Shown: positions 46,740 through 58,764 of the stretch, piece after piece
Layout of the letters: every line of letters begins with the position of its first letter
Position numbering within the stretch: the stretch's first letter is position 1
NCBI GenBank assembly: GCA_023052935.1
Contig: CM041297.1
Coordinates: 94,767,521-94,831,520 of the forward strand
Direction of reading: 5' to 3'
DNA length: 64,000 bases
From: Piezodorus guildinii
Lineage: Eukaryota; Arthropoda; Insecta; Hemiptera; Pentatomidae
Made by a program: the position numbers and the translations under genes
The notes under the pieces: generated by a model
Databases searched by the model: none
What the model saw: only the letters and a program-made list of their open reading frames with translations
What the model was told of the DNA's origin: nothing

Positions 46740-48022
46740 GGAAGTTAAAGATGGTACTCCTTGGTAAAGACGCCGAAACTATTCTATTAATGAAAACCGT
46801 TAAAGAGATATGGCTTGAAATAAATAAGAATAAGACGAAATATATAATAAGTAATTTAAATGGTGACGATCTTGGTGATATTACGTATCTAAATTTAAGT
46901 CTTTAGGTTCAATCATAGGTAGAAAAAACAAAATCCAGGAGGAAATAAAGTCGTGGATAAAGGCGGAAAAGACGTGCTTTTATTCAGCTGCGTAATTACT
47001 TAGCTCGCGGCTTCTGTCAAGATACTTAAAGGTTACAAGTTATTAAACTAATATTATTCCGACGGTTCTTTACGGTTTTGAAGGGTAGTCACTTACTCTA
47101 AAGGATCATATACGCCTTAGGGGTTTCGAAAATAAGGTAAAATACTTGGTCTATAGAGGTATCAGGCTTCTGGAGGATTTAGAACGCTACAGAGCTTTAA
47201 TAACTCTTTAATATAAGTGATGTTGTATTATCACAGCGGCTGAAATTGGTGTTTAATGTAGTTTGGCTAAATTTAAGTCTTTAGGTTCAATCATAGGTAG
47301 AAAAAACAAAATCCAGGAGGAAATAAAGTCGTGGATAAAGGCGGAAAAGACGTGCTTTTATTTAGCTGCGTAATTACTTAGCTCGCGGCTTCTGTCAAGA
47401 TACTTAAAGGTTACAAGTTATTAAACTAATATTATTCCGACGGTTCTTTACGGTTTTGAAGGGTAGTCACTTACTCTAAAGGATCATATACGCCTTAGGG
47501 GTTTCGAAAATAAGGTAAAATACTTGGTCTATAGAGGTATCAGGCTTCTGGAGGATTTAGAACGCTACAGAGCTTTAATAACTCTTTAATATAAGTGATG
47601 TTGTATTATCACAGCGGCTGAAATTGGTGTTTAATGTAGTTTGGCTAAATTTAAGTCTTTAGGTTCAATCATAGGTAGAAAAAACAAAATCCAGGAGGAA
47701 ATAAAGTCGTGGATAAAGGCGGAAAAGACGTGCTTTTATTTAGCTGCGTAATTACTTAGCTCGCGGCTTCTGTCAAGATACTTAAAGGTTACAAGTTATT
47801 AAACTAATATTATTCCGACGGTTCTTTACGGTTTTGAAGGGTAGTCACTTACTCTAAAGGATCATATACGCCTTAGGGGTTTCGAAAATAAGGTAAAATA
47901 CTTGGTCTATAGAGGTATCAGGCTTCTGGAGGATTTAGAACGCTACAGAGCTTTAATAACTCTTTAATATAAGTGATGTTGTATTATCACAGCGGCTGAA
48001 ATTGGTGTTTAATGTAGTTTGG
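46740..48022 (+). pseudogene. LINE RT fragment with a 378-bp segment triplicated
   Basis: From 46740 it reads LLGKDAET and then INKNKTKYI, a palm-to-thumb segment. The repeated unit reads (across frames) IIGRKNKIQEEIKSWI, LSSRLLSRYLK, PTVLYGFEG and LTLKDHIRLRGFENKV, typical of the region after the catalytic site. Three copies start at 46889, 47267 and 47645 and differ at almost no positions. Stops and shifts are shared by all copies, so decay preceded the triplication. Confidence 0.85.
46889..48022 (+). repeat. Perfect-looking tandem triplication, 3 x 378 bp
   Basis: Copy 1 differs from copies 2 and 3 by a C/T change in TTTATTCAGCTGCG; I see no other differences. The period is exactly 378 bp. 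Confidence 0.95.
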
Positions 48023-48124
48023 CTTACCTCCGTTAATAAAATTAACTCAAGATGTTTTAAATACATTTAGAGATGAAAATAAATTTCTATAGAATTAATT
48101 ACATTGAGTTTCAATAAACACATG

Positions 48125-48410
48125 TGGGATACTGTAGTATAATGGCTAGCATACCAGCCTCCTATGCCAAAGGTCGCGGGTTCAAACCCGCAGGTGGTCT
48201 TAGGATTTTTTAATCAGAGTAAAACATCCTTAGTTATGCCGTCCTTTAGAGGGGACGTAAAAAAGGTGGCCCCGAGCCTATGCGATGTCAAGTACTCGTT
48301 TAAAATCTCTCTCCTGATTAAACTTGGATAGCGAAAATTTAGGACTCCCACTGTAGCATCTTCCGATAAGCCAAAGTAGCATAAAAAAACGAACAAACAA
48401 TAAAAATACA
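48125..48410 (+). repeat. tRNA-derived SINE (family A), copy 1
   Basis: The head has an A-box-like TAGTATAATGGCTAGCA and a B box GGGTTCAAACCC. The body contains ACATCCTTAGTTATGCCGTC, GGGGACGTAAAAAAGGTGG and AAAATTTAGGACTCCCACTG. A possible target duplication is AAACACATGT / AAATACATGT (one mismatch). The head does not fold as a normal tRNA, because the anticodon stem would need a 9-base loop. Confidence 0.8.
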
Positions 48411-48939
48411 TGTTTTATTAAATAATATATTATATCATTATCTACGACAATTAGCTAGTTTTATCGGTTTTTCATCACTCTCCATTAACGTTTACAATTT
48501 TGTCAGTGAGATAATATTTTTTTCTAAAATCTTTAGCTTTCCAACGGTGTAATATACGTCTATATAACAAATATAAGGAATCTAATGTTCAAAACCCGCA
48601 TAAAAAAATATTTTTGCCCATTTCTCCTTTAGTTGGATATCGTATTCATTCAAATTATATATTCATCCGTTTTTTATCAGTGCTAAAAAGATCAGAATGA
48701 AACCTATTAAAGAACATTAAATTTTACACGGATATAGGGAGTTAAATTAAAATCGTTAAAGCCGTTTTTTAAAAAATCATAAAAAGGTGCTAAATGCTCA
48801 GTATAAAGTGGCTCTTCTGGTTAGCTGATTTAGATGAAAATATTGCTGTAACCTCTCGAATAGCTGTTTTATTTATATAATTTCAGTTTCATACGACTTT
48901 TCGTTTTTGCTCTAGCCTTAACACACACGGAAATACACA
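48411..48939. other. Intron, no recognisable gene
   Basis: AT-rich; nothing I can name. Confidence 0.5.
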
Positions 48940-49084
48940 CACACACAGACCTTCTTGCTGGGCTTGGTTATTTGGACTCAAGCGACCCTAAAACGTTTAT
49001 CTCCGTTGATAACTGGAATTAGAAAATTTTCAAGATCGCAGTACTTTCCCTTACTATAAATTTCATAGTAAGTGAAAGTAATAG
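48940..49084 (+). repeat. Dispersed repeat, copy 1
   Basis: Contains TTGGTTATTTGGACTCAAGC, then GACCCTAAAACGT, then CTTTCCC and TATAAATTTCATA, all shared in order with 51.15 kb. Confidence 0.75.
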
Positions 49085-49215
49085 TAACCGCTGAACCGAC
49101 TGGTAGGCATCCGAGAGGTAGGCCGAGACGTCGGTGGGAGAATTGAGTCTTATCTAAGGGCTTGGGCGATGTTCATTGGACGGATCTGTGTAGGCAACAT
49201 TTGGTAGAATCGACA
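49085..49215 (+). pseudogene. C-terminal tail of a LINE ORF2
   Basis: Gives AEPTGRHPRGRPRRRWEN and then LGDVHWTDLCRQ, the closing GRPR..W.D pattern of the same LINE type as at 46.7 and 53.7 kb. It may be the 3' end of the 46.7 kb copy, separated by later insertions. Confidence 0.6.
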
Positions 49216-51149
49216 TTTATATGATGTAATCTTTTTTAATACTGTCCTAGTTTTAAGCAAAGAACAGTTGTCGTTCTCCTCAATTCTATTCTCATTTGCA
49301 TATATTTCCCATATCATATGAATGTTATTTCTATTTAAACCTCATCTAACGGTTAAGTAAATATAAGCAAAATAAACAATTACTTTTCCAGCACGCTGTG
49401 TTGTGCGAAAAGTGAAGCCATTCGAAATGCATTTGAAAAATCCAATCCTCTGTGCGGACACCTTTGTGAAAAACATACACAAAGCTTTAACATATAAAAC
49501 GAGGCCTGAGAGACGATATAAATGCTGATGGAACCAGGCGGCGGAAACAGCAATTATCCCATGACTGAGGGCCGGCGAATCGTGAAACATTCGCAACTGT
49601 CTCGCTTAATTCTCTCAAAGAATCCACGTGTTAGGGCCATTTCATGAAATTTTCAACCTCTGAGTACCCATAAAGAAACGAGGTTACAAAAAAAAAAATA
49701 TTCCAGCATTCCCCGCCTTTATGGCCGGCATAACCCAGTCCCCCTGTGGCAGTGAGTCCTCGGAATGAATTTTTTCCAAGAATCTGAAATTATATCGTAG
49801 GGTGTTTTTTCGTGTCTTCTTTTGGTCTGTTTTCTTAACATTTTCTACCCTTCCAGCCTCTCTGGAAAGCTCTTCTTTCCCTTGTACCACATAGTTAGTT
49901 TCTCAGTAACTTACATGATTAATTATGGCTTCATGAAATTAAGTCGTTATTTAATTTATCTATTATGTAAGCTATACTATGTTTCGGCCGCTACTTTTCT
50001 AAGACAGCGGTGACTCCGAAACTGTATTAATTAAAATATAAATTTTCGCTTATTAATTTATAAAACTATAGGATTTATTTTCCTAATGTATCGTTTTTAT
50101 CAATTCACTATTGGGATGAGGTGGCATAAAGGGGAATAAAGTAATTAACTTATAATACAGATTTATTTATAAAATAACACATATCATTACACATAAAAAT
50201 ACAAAATGAGGCATTATTATTATCGATAATACTGAGGTTCAGATTTACCACATAATATAATATGAAAATGGTACCTTTGGACATAACTGCATAATTGTTC
50301 TCTGGTTTGAACCCCCGACCTCCTCCGTCCGTGGCTGGACATCCGCTTACTTTCCTGTCCGGGCTAAGACTCATCGCAGGGATCGGGCTATCCCTGCTCT
50401 AGGAGTGGAGGGGTGCGTTTTTTGTGTAGCCCTTCTTAGAAACGTTTTTGCTTGTAGCCCGGAAACTGTTTTTTTTAAAATTATTCTCCCAGTGTTCTCG
50501 ATACATAGCAGCTGTTATACAAAACCTTGTGTAACTCAGTCTGAGGCTGCTACACTTAATCACTTATCTGAATAAATTGTAGCCTACTAACTACAATAGA
50601 TGGATTTTAAACTTGAAAGTTTGAAAAATTGTATTGTACAGCCTGAAACTGACCGTGCAATCTGAAAAATTGAACTATATATTGTTAAAACAACAGAATA
50701 AGTAAAAATATACTTCCCAAATAATATTAATTTTACTGGACCTTTTAGTGACGTTTTCTTTTAAAAACACATAATTTATAAAGACGTCGCCTGCTAATTT
50801 TTTAGAGACACAAATTACACATGTCGATAATTTCTTTCGTGGGTATTTGTTTATTGTTTTCAATAATGAACATTTGTAATTGACCAAAGGCTCATTATTT
50901 AAGATGCAGATTATTTTACAACTGTTTATTATTTCCAACTAATTATATCAGGGGATATAACAATTTATATTACTTTTTATTCAATTAAGTTATTTATATG
51001 GCAATAAATTAATCAAAGCAGCAACACTATCAATTTATATTCAAGGAAAATAGCCTGTAACATCTATAGTATAGTTGTCTTCAACATGAAATTTTAGTAT
51101 CATAGGACTTTTCACGTTTGTGCTTGACTTACCACATGGACACATGGAA
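49216..51149. other. Intron; one possible SINE head
   Basis: Mostly AT-rich. Bases about 50280-50410 on the minus strand have a GC-rich tRNA-like stretch with B box GGTTCAAACC, possibly an old SINE. No gene seen. Confidence 0.45.
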
Positions 51150-51295
51150 CTTTTTTTGTGACTTGGTTATTTGGACTCAAGCGACCCTAAAACGTGTATT
51201 CCGGTGAAACGTAGAATTCGAAAATTTTCACAATCGCAATACTTTCCCTTTCTATAAATTTCATATATACTTACCTATATAAGTAAAAGCCAAAA
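51150..51295 (+). repeat. Dispersed repeat, copy 2
   Basis: Diverged copy of the 48.94 kb repeat in the same orientation. Confidence 0.7.
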
Positions 51296-51954
51296 TAAAA
51301 GGTTTTCAATATAAATATTATCTCAATTAAGTTGCTATTGCTGGAATATTCTCATTTCCTGCTTTCTCAGGGTTATCGGGTTTCAAGATCCATTTTACTT
51401 TTGTTATAGCCCTGATGTAAACATTAGCTTTATTAGTTCGTTATCTCCCTTCCGATTAACCAAAGATAGGTTCATTATTTCCGATTTTTGATGAATTTCA
51501 TTGATTTGGTTTCGATACGACTCGGCATTGATCGTTTATCCAGGATTTAAGAAGCTGTGGTGTATCAAACCAGATGAAGCCCGCCAAACAGTAACCATTA
51601 CTTTTTTTGGATGGATTAGGGACTTTGGAAAATATTGTGTTGCTTCTCTTATGTCGAATCACTAAAAGCTTGTAATGTTATCGTAAGGTGTTCACTTTTT
51701 ATCAATTAAAAAAAAATCTGGTGCACTTTACTTAATTTACCTCACTTACTTCCGTTGTTAAAATCAATTTAAGAATTGGAAAGCACGGTAAGGCATGAAA
51801 TATACAAGTAAAAAAAAGGAACAAAGTTGAAGAGAGAATTAAAGTGTGTTTCGAAAGAAACATGTATTTGTTATATCTTTTATTAAATAATGTATTATAT
51901 TATTATTAACAAAAATAGTTTTGTTTGGTTTATTTATTCAACATCACTTAATGC
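51296..51954. other. Intron, no recognisable gene
   Basis: AT-rich; nothing I can name. Confidence 0.5.
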
Positions 51955-52500
51955 TACAACGGCTAATCGGACGATGCTACAGTGGGAGTCCTAAATTTTG
52001 CCAATCCTGGTTTAATTAGAACAGGGATCTTTAACGAGTACCTGATATTGCACAGGCTCGGAACCACCTTTTTACGTCCCCTCCGAAGGATTGCATAACT
52101 AAGGATTTTTTACTCCCATTAAAAAATCCTAAACCTACCTGCTGGGGAGCCCGTGGCTGAGTGGCTAGCGCGCTAGTTTCTCATGCTACAGGTTCTGAGT
52201 TCGAATCCCAGTCCCGGCGGGGCTTTTATAAGGATGTAAAAAAATGGGGATTCACTCACAACCTCTCCCCCGGGTAAGTGAGACCCGTCAGCCAAAGGGT
52301 GGCCACTCGCAAAATTAGTCGTAGGGAGTGATTACCCTGCACTAAAAATTGCATCGTGAAACGTGTGTAAACTCGCATGAGTTTATTACACCGCGAGGCC
52401 CAGGGCCTATACGGCATGTCGCGCCACAGGAAGAAGAAGCCTACCTGCAGGTTTGAACCTAGAACTATCTGATTCTATCTTGTGTCTGATAGTTATGTGG
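51955..52500 (-). repeat. SINE family A, copy 2, interrupted by another SINE
   Basis: Minus-strand body matches copy 1: GGACTCCCACTGTAGCATC, GGGGACGTAAAAAGGTGG, and AATCCTTAGTTATGC. The head (GGTTCAAACCTGCAGG) lies beyond a 297-bp insertion, so the copy is split in two. Confidence 0.8.
52143..52439 (+). repeat. tRNA-derived SINE (family C) inserted in family A
   Basis: Begins with GGGGAGCCCGTGGCTGAGTG and a B box GAGTTCGAATCCC, followed by a unique body and a GAAGAAGAAG end. Target duplication CCTACCTGC flanks it (52134-52142 and 52440-52448). The tRNA-like head has a mismatched anticodon stem, so it is a SINE rather than a tRNA gene. Confidence 0.82.
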
Positions 52501-53301
52501 TAAAGCTTATTACGTAATATGGACACCATTGTGAATAAATAGAAATTATATCGTGAAAGTGTAAACAATACTTTTATGTAAATTTGTTATTGTGAGTAGA
52601 GGTCTGTGTTTTTCCATTATTATCGGTTGTAAACGCAGTTATTTTGATTTTCTCTATAAATAATTTAAATAATACCGCTTGTTGTTTTATTTGGATGTTT
52701 TTTAAAATTATAAATAGGTAAAAAACAAGTAAAAACGTCGATCTATGTTGTCTCATCATCAATCACAAAATTTGATAGTCGAGCCAAGTTTGTTATTAAT
52801 CGGAAACTTTGAACACATATTTCACATCTCGGAGTGAAAGGTAAAACTTCTGAACAACTCTATACTGACTGCGTGACTAGGATATGACTTTTAAGGAGTT
52901 GAGTGTAGCAAAGTTTACCCAAGCCTTCCTCTCCACTTGCTAAACATTGGAATAAGGAATAACATACTCATTTTAAAGCAACTCTAAGGAATAAGTAGTT
53001 TTTATAAATCTTTGGAATAAATTATTGAGACTCAATAATTGTTATTTTTATTACAAAATACTTAATTAATTAAAGTAATAAAGTATTTATATGTGAATCC
53101 TCTTTATTTATAGCAAAGTAAATCATCTACCACAAATTTACTATTTAAAAAAAACTCGAATCACATTCGATACATTATTGATTTTTTTCTGCAATTCTGG
53201 CTAACCCGACAGACGATATCCTGTCTTGACAATAAATTAACAAAATCAATCAAGCCGTTTATGCGTGATGCGATCAACAAAAAAAAAAAAGGCCATTCAT
53301 T

Positions 53302-53356
<55 letters not shown>

Positions 53357-53489
53357 TTTAGTTGTTTTCTTTAAATAATTAAAATTATATGTAAATTTAG
53401 AATAATGTTCTTTAGAGCAGATCTGTCTACTATATGATTCAAAGAGTTGAAATTATAAATTTTAAAATGATATGTGGAACCATCAGGAG
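52501..53489. other. Intron with (TA)n tract
   Basis: A TA-dinucleotide tract lies at about 53307-53348 behind an A-run. No gene seen. Confidence 0.7.
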
Positions 53490-53514
53490 TAAGTCTGGTA
53501 AACAATATTTTAAT

Positions 53515-53560
53515 TTTGCCGACGTTTCGGCTCAAACATTTGAGCCATCTTCACGGTTGA
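53515..53560 (-). ncRNA. Hammerhead-like motif with altered core
   Basis: Minus strand: GTGAAGA instead of CTGAAGA, stem II GGCTCAAA/TTTGAGCC, GAAACGTCGGC. The first core base is changed, so cleavage is unlikely, while stems and cleavage site are well kept. Confidence 0.55.
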
Positions 53561-53734
53561 AAACAAAAGAGATACACATCAATAAAGTATGACAATGAAA
53601 ATTATGAATGTAAAGAAGATAGGAATGACAAAATAAAATAATGTAAACATACAAATTATAGAAATAATGATGACTTTGAAATTAAAAATATACATTATAT
53701 GACACAAAATAAAGTCCCGGTTAAAGGTGGGAAG

Positions 53735-54110
53735 TGTTGGGAATTATTATTCAGTTGCTAAGTTACTTAGCTCCCGGCTTCTATCTATAAACTTAAAGGT
53801 TAGAATTTATAAAACTATTATTCTTCCGACGGTTCTTTATGTGAAACGTGGCCGCTTACATTGAAGGATGAACAACGGCTTAAGGTTTTCGGAAATAAGG
53901 TACTGCGTAAAATATTTGGTCCGAAGAGAGATGAGGCCACTGGGGAGTTTAGAAGATTGCACAACGGGGAATTGCGGAACTTGTATCCTGTGAATATAAT
54001 GAGTTGATAGCATCGCGGAGAGTGGTTGAGCTCGGTGAGGAACGGATTCCAAGAAAGTTGGTACTCGCTGAACCGACTGGTAGGCGTCCTTCGGGTTCGG
54101 TAAGCCTATT
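53735..54110 (+). pseudogene. LINE RT fragment related to the 46.7 kb copy
   Basis: Gives TIILPTVLYV, LKDEQRLKVFGNKVLRKIFG, RDEATGEFRRLHNGELRNLY and, later, a LAEPTGRRPSGS-like tail, partly in different frames. It is a better-preserved relative of the triplicated segment. Confidence 0.75.
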
Positions 54111-54174
54111 ATTATTATTATTATAACACATGATACACCAGTCTGTCCAAACACAATACTAGCAACTTACGACA

Positions 54175-54830
54175 CGCACTATACTGACGACACGCAGTAC
54201 TCAGGCTTCAATGACTCCCCAATTTTACCTACTACAGCAACAGGACTATTTTAAACATTGGAAGATAAAACTCAACAATGACAAATCTCAACACATTACC
54301 TTTACTCTCAGACACGATACCTGTTCTCCAGTTTACACGAAAAATGAATCCATTCCACAGACTGACATAGTTAATTACTTAAGACTCACTTTTGAATGAA
54401 GAATGACCAGAGGCCCACAAGTGAAATAGAAACTCTTAAGTCTAAACAGGAGGCTAAGACTCTATTCTTCATAAACGATCCACACTGAAAATTAGACAAC
54501 GACTGAATACGAGTACTTATACCTACCTTTTAAAACCCTTATGAGCATATGCATTTCAAATTTTTGGAACCGCTAAAAAGACTCATATTCAAAAAATAAA
54601 GATTTTTCAATCAAAAACGTTGAAAATAATAACACGCTCAACCTGGTACGTCAGTAACAAAGCTTTACATACAGACTTGCTACTTAAGAGTGCATTCCAT
54701 GACAAACTTCAAGGACATTATCACATACTCATTTAAATCTTAGCGATAACAGGCATGCCGGGACTCACCAGAAGGCTGAAAAGGAGCTGGTTAAGGGATC
54801 TTCTTGTTAGGGGGAGGTTCCGCTAGGTTC
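54175..54830 (+). pseudogene. Jockey RT C-terminal fragment, heavily decayed
   Basis: Shows DDTQYSG, then KLNNDKSQHITFTLRHD, VNYLRLTFE, and GTAKKTHIQKI and RRLKRSWLRDLL in changing frames. It is closest to the 35.0 kb fragment. Confidence 0.75.
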
Positions 54831-54856
54831 TGACTTTCCTTATGTTGGACTTGTAT

Positions 54857-54902
54857 GCAGCCCTGATGAAGGCTCACATATTTGAGCCGAAACGTTGACA
54901 AA
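54857..54902 (+). ncRNA. Hammerhead ribozyme-like motif
   Basis: GCC, CTGATGA (54863-54869), stem II GGCTC/GAGCC, GAAACGTT, then GAC. All core bases are present; stem I has one mismatch (GCC/GAC). Confidence 0.65.
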
Positions 54903-54939
54903 ATTAAATATTGTTTACTAGACGGACTTTAATTTAATT

Positions 54940-55800
54940 TAATTTAGTAGGTCTCGATGCCTTTTTAATCACCTCGGATGTTTGTCAGGAATAGATGGGA
55001 ATGATAAGTTGCGCACAAGAGGATTCTCGTGGGTCTGGAATATGTAGTTAAAAGAGGCATATCTGTTTTAGGATAGTTCTGCGAAAAATGGAATATTTAG
55101 GTCATTATGGATGATTTTATTCGTAACGAAATAAGAAGCATTTAGGATTTTGCGAAGGATTTTTTAGTACTTATTTTAATGCTCCAGTTCTAACACCAGT
55201 CCTCGATGGTTGCGATGTTGGACTGAAGGATTTGGGATGCAGCGGTTGGATCATTATGGATGAATAACACACAAGTGTCATCTGCGTAAGTTCAGAGGAC
55301 TGTGCTTGTACTAGTAGATATATTGGGATATCAGCTGTATATACTGTATAAAGGATGGGACCTAAGATACTACCCTGAGGCACACCCGCAGACTGAGAAA
55401 ATATGGAAGAGTAGGGAAGGTTATGATTTACTTTGAAGGTTCTATAAGTGAGGTAGAAACGGATTATCAGGAAGTATGTAGCGGGAAGGAATTTACATAA
55501 TAGAAATTTTGATGTGGAGGATATAATCCACCACACGGTAGTATTGCTGAATTGTAGAATGGGATGTCCGAAATCAAAACTGGTGGTCAGGAATTACGTG
55601 ATTCATTTCTAGGATTGGATAAAGGCTTTTTAAAATGAGTTTTTCTAGTAACTTTCCCATGATAGGCTAAATGGAGGTCGGACGCTCAATACATTTTTTA
55701 AAAAAATTTCAGAACTTTGTTATTATAAAAGGCTAACCGATAAAAACCACAAGTAGCAATTTTATAAGAGGTTGAATTAGATGGAGAAGTTCTTGAGCTA
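54940..55800 (-). pseudogene. Jockey reverse-transcriptase fragment, decayed
   Basis: Minus-strand blocks: an HSTIQQYYRVVDYI-type segment, then YFLIIRFYLTYRTFKV, SAGVPQGSILGPILYTVYTA, a frame-shifted ADDTCVL, and ILRKILNASYFVTNK. The order matches the full-length element. Closely related to the 28.3-28.97 kb fragment. It lies directly beside the composite element. Confidence 0.82.
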
Positions 55801-56644
55801 GATTGCTGTGTGAAATATATAGCCTTTTTATAATTAGAAAAAAAAATCCTAACCCCTTAAGGAGCTTTGTTGCATTTCAGCTTTTATATCTTGAAAGGAA
55901 TCGAGTCCTTTAATCTGGATTTTTTTTTTATTTCTTTGATAAGAGTGCCTTCTTATCTGAAATATATCCTACTTTATTTCTTCGTCTCCTCTCCTACAAA
56001 ACATAAAAAGGAATAAATTAAAAAAAAAAAAAAAAGAGATCTGGAATACCTTATCTCTTCTTTACGCCCAATTTTCTCATTCTGCCTACTTAAAAAAAAA
56101 CGAAAAAAAAAAAATAAAAACGTGAAAATACATAAAGAAAGAAACAGTCAATAGGTACTTTTAATTCCGTGGTTTTGAGTGACTATGATCAGAAAAGGTT
56201 TTCTACATATATATTTTTCTTTTTCTGTGATATCTACTGTGTCAGGAAGTTCAACAATGATATATTAATATTATTTTTATTGAAAATAAAAGCTTTATTA
56301 CTTTATTTTTTTGTTGTCAATGTACTTCTTTACGTGTGCGTCTATATAAAAATCTAATCGACGTTTCGAAATTTCCAGATTATATTTTTCCTAATGAAAT
56401 CGTCATAAATTAATTTTTTTTAAATTAACTACCGATGTATAGTTGAATCCAAGGTTTAAATCCATCAATATGAGATTATCAATTATCAGATTGACATTTT
56501 GATGAAGACTCACTTAGTTAATTACTTATTCAACATTTTAATTATAGGATACATTGTGGAATTATACAACACACAAAGAAATAATACATTATGGGCAAGC
56601 AACAAGACTTTTGGTCCCTAGTTGTAATTATTGAGGACTATTGA
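55801..56644. other. Intron, no recognisable gene
   Basis: AT-rich with several A-runs; nothing I can name. Confidence 0.5.
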
Positions 56645-56880
56645 TTGCGGTCAACCTGTGGAATTATTACTAGCGCACAGCCTTCAATGTCCAACTTCGC
56701 GGGATCAAATCCGGCAGATGTCCCAAGGATTTCTAAATGTAAAAAATCCTTGGTCATGCTGTCTTTCGAAGAGGGACGTGAAATTATGATTCCAACCCTA
56801 TTTAAACCCGGACAGGCAAAATTTAGGACGTCTGTTGCATCGTCCGATTAGCCAGGTTTAGGATAAAAGTAACGTTAAAT
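56645..56880 (+). repeat. SINE family A, copy 3
   Basis: The most diverged copy. Head CGCGGGATCAAATCCGGCAG, body AAATCCTTGGTCATGCTGTC, GAGGGACGTGAAATTATG and AAAATTTAGGACGTCTGTTG. It carries the terminal CATCGTCCGATTAGCC also seen in copy 2. Confidence 0.75.
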
Positions 56881-57466
56881 GAGAGAGATACACTTTATTA
56901 ACTAACAAAATGATACTCCCCAACTTAATTGGGTTGCTATAACATATAGATTTTTTTCCTATTGGGCTGTTTTTAACGTTATTATTTCAAAACCTTAATT
57001 AAAAATACATTTTTTTTTCCTTTTCTACTTTTTTAACAACATATTTTTTTCTTTATTTTTTTCCCTTCATAATAAACAAACATCATAATGGAAAACATTG
57101 GTAAATACTTCTGACAGTTAATTATAGACAATGGAGTTCTGCGCATGCGCATGTGTATAGCAGTCATCTTTCAAATCGGCTCTTGGATTTCATGCTTTTT
57201 CAGTTTGAATTCTCTTCAGTGCAATCTTGAAAACATCACCAGACTTCAGGATAACAACAGCAGTAAATATTGGAGCAAACAACAGTAAGTTTTGTTACAA
57301 TTTACGGTGTAAAGTGAATGCTGGGTAACCTCTTCACATCAGCTGATTGCCAATAGCTCGGCAAGGTCGGGATTGGTTTACTTTTCTTTAGTTATTGTTT
57401 TATTACCAACATCTAGTTATTTTCTTATTATCTTCTTCACATGAAATGCGATATTTTCACCAAGTG

Positions 57467-58764
57467 ATGTCCTCCAAAGCATCAACTAAAAGATCTAGAT
57501 CTAGTGGTTCAATCACGTTTCCCATAAAACAAAGACCCCGCCGTGATACTAATAAAAAATTAAATCAACAAGCAACCCCTTCAGGTTCTAATACAGAATC
57601 TGAACCACAGCCTGGCACATCGTCACAGGGGATGACTGACGAATCTCCGTTTTTCACCCCAAATCCTTTTCAAATCCTACATAATGAAAAAGAAAACATG
57701 GAATCTGCTCCTACACCCAGTGAACCACGGCCTCCACCGATATTTGTCAAAAATATTAAAAATTTCCAGTTGTTATGTGCGCAATTAAACAAGATTACCG
57801 AATCCACCAGCTACTACTGTATGAGTAGAATCAATGACACCAAAATATCACCGACCACCGCCGAGGCATATAGAAAATTGTGAAATACCTAACTGAAACT
57901 AAAGCGGATTTTCACACTTATCAGCTACGGCAAGAGAGAGCTCTTAGAGTTGTGATCAGAAATCTGCACCCTTCAACACCAGTTGACGCTATCAAAGAAG
58001 AACTCATGGAGATGGGTTACAAAGTGCGACAAGTCACTAATGTCATAAAAGATAGAGTTCAACTGCCTCTATTCTTCGCTGACTTGGAACCATTAGCAGG
58101 AGTAGAAAAAATTTATGATCTAAAAAGACTGTATTATACAAGTGTAAGAGTCGAAAAACCTTATACAAAGAGAGAAATTGTTCAGTGTTACAATTGTCAG
58201 GCGTATGGTCATACCAAAAGTTACTGTCACCACATACCACGCTGCGTGAAATGCGGTGAACAGCACAAGTCTGTGGAATGTACAAAACCGAAGTCAACAC
58301 CCGCTGTATGTCCTCATTGCCTCAAGGACCACCCGGCCAACTACAAAGGATGCCAAATCTATAAGGAACTAAGGACCAGGTATCAAAAACCCCAAGTACT
58401 GGATGAAACAACAAGACAGGCTAGAACTAGAAGAGAACCCTCAAAATTAATCGATGCCAATGTATCATTTGCCCACTTACTTGGAGGTGGGAACCAATGT
58501 ACTGAAGCCGAGGCCCTGCCGGAACTACAAAATGTACCTCAATATCCTCAATCCATTCCACAAATACCTCTTCCTCAAAACGTAATCAGTCCTAAAAATC
58601 CTCATCCACAACAAATCTCTCATATTCCCCCTCCTTCAAATGCCACAGATCTTACCAGTTTGATGACATCCTTCATTTCCGAAATCAAATCCCTTGTCAT
58701 GCCCCTAATAACAATCCTCACGAATCTTGTATCAAATCTTATTCCTAACTTAAAAAATCCATAA
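57467..58764 (+). pseudogene. LINE ORF1 (gag-like nucleic-acid-binding protein), one frameshift
   Basis: Starts at MSSKASTKR; an upstream Met in the same frame (57395) is possible. The N-terminal part is basic, then Ser/Pro-rich. A one-base slip near 57878 (AAATTGTGAAA) ends the first frame at a stop; the second frame carries on with a PRE_C2HC-type region (VVIRNLHPSTPVDAIKEEL), and three zinc knuckles: C103-C106-H111-C116, C122-C125-H129-C134 and C144-C147-H151-C158 (numbering from 57880). A Pro/Gln-rich tail follows. It binds element RNA in the family. Confidence 0.85.

Larger units (their letters stand above)
53490..54915. mobile_element. Composite element with hammerhead-bearing inverted ends
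   Basis: The ends are inverted copies of about 70 bp: GTAAACAATATTTTAATTTT on the left and its near-complement on the right, followed inward by a GACGTTTCGGCTCAAA-type segment and the hammerhead motif. The interior is a patchwork of two unrelated LINE reverse-transcriptase remnants. The origin of the ends is unknown. Confidence 0.7.

Noticed and set aside
46889..48022. CRISPR-like or satellite array
   Set aside because: The unit is 378 bp and is a piece of LINE reverse transcriptase repeated without spacers.
48125..48200. Possible tRNA gene with A and B boxes
   Set aside because: The anticodon arm does not fold with a 7-base loop, acceptor ends do not pair, and the sequence continues into a body shared by two other loci, so it is a SINE head.
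52143..52225. Possible tRNA gene
   Set aside because: Mismatched anticodon stem, and flanked by a target duplication together with a 200-bp body; a SINE.
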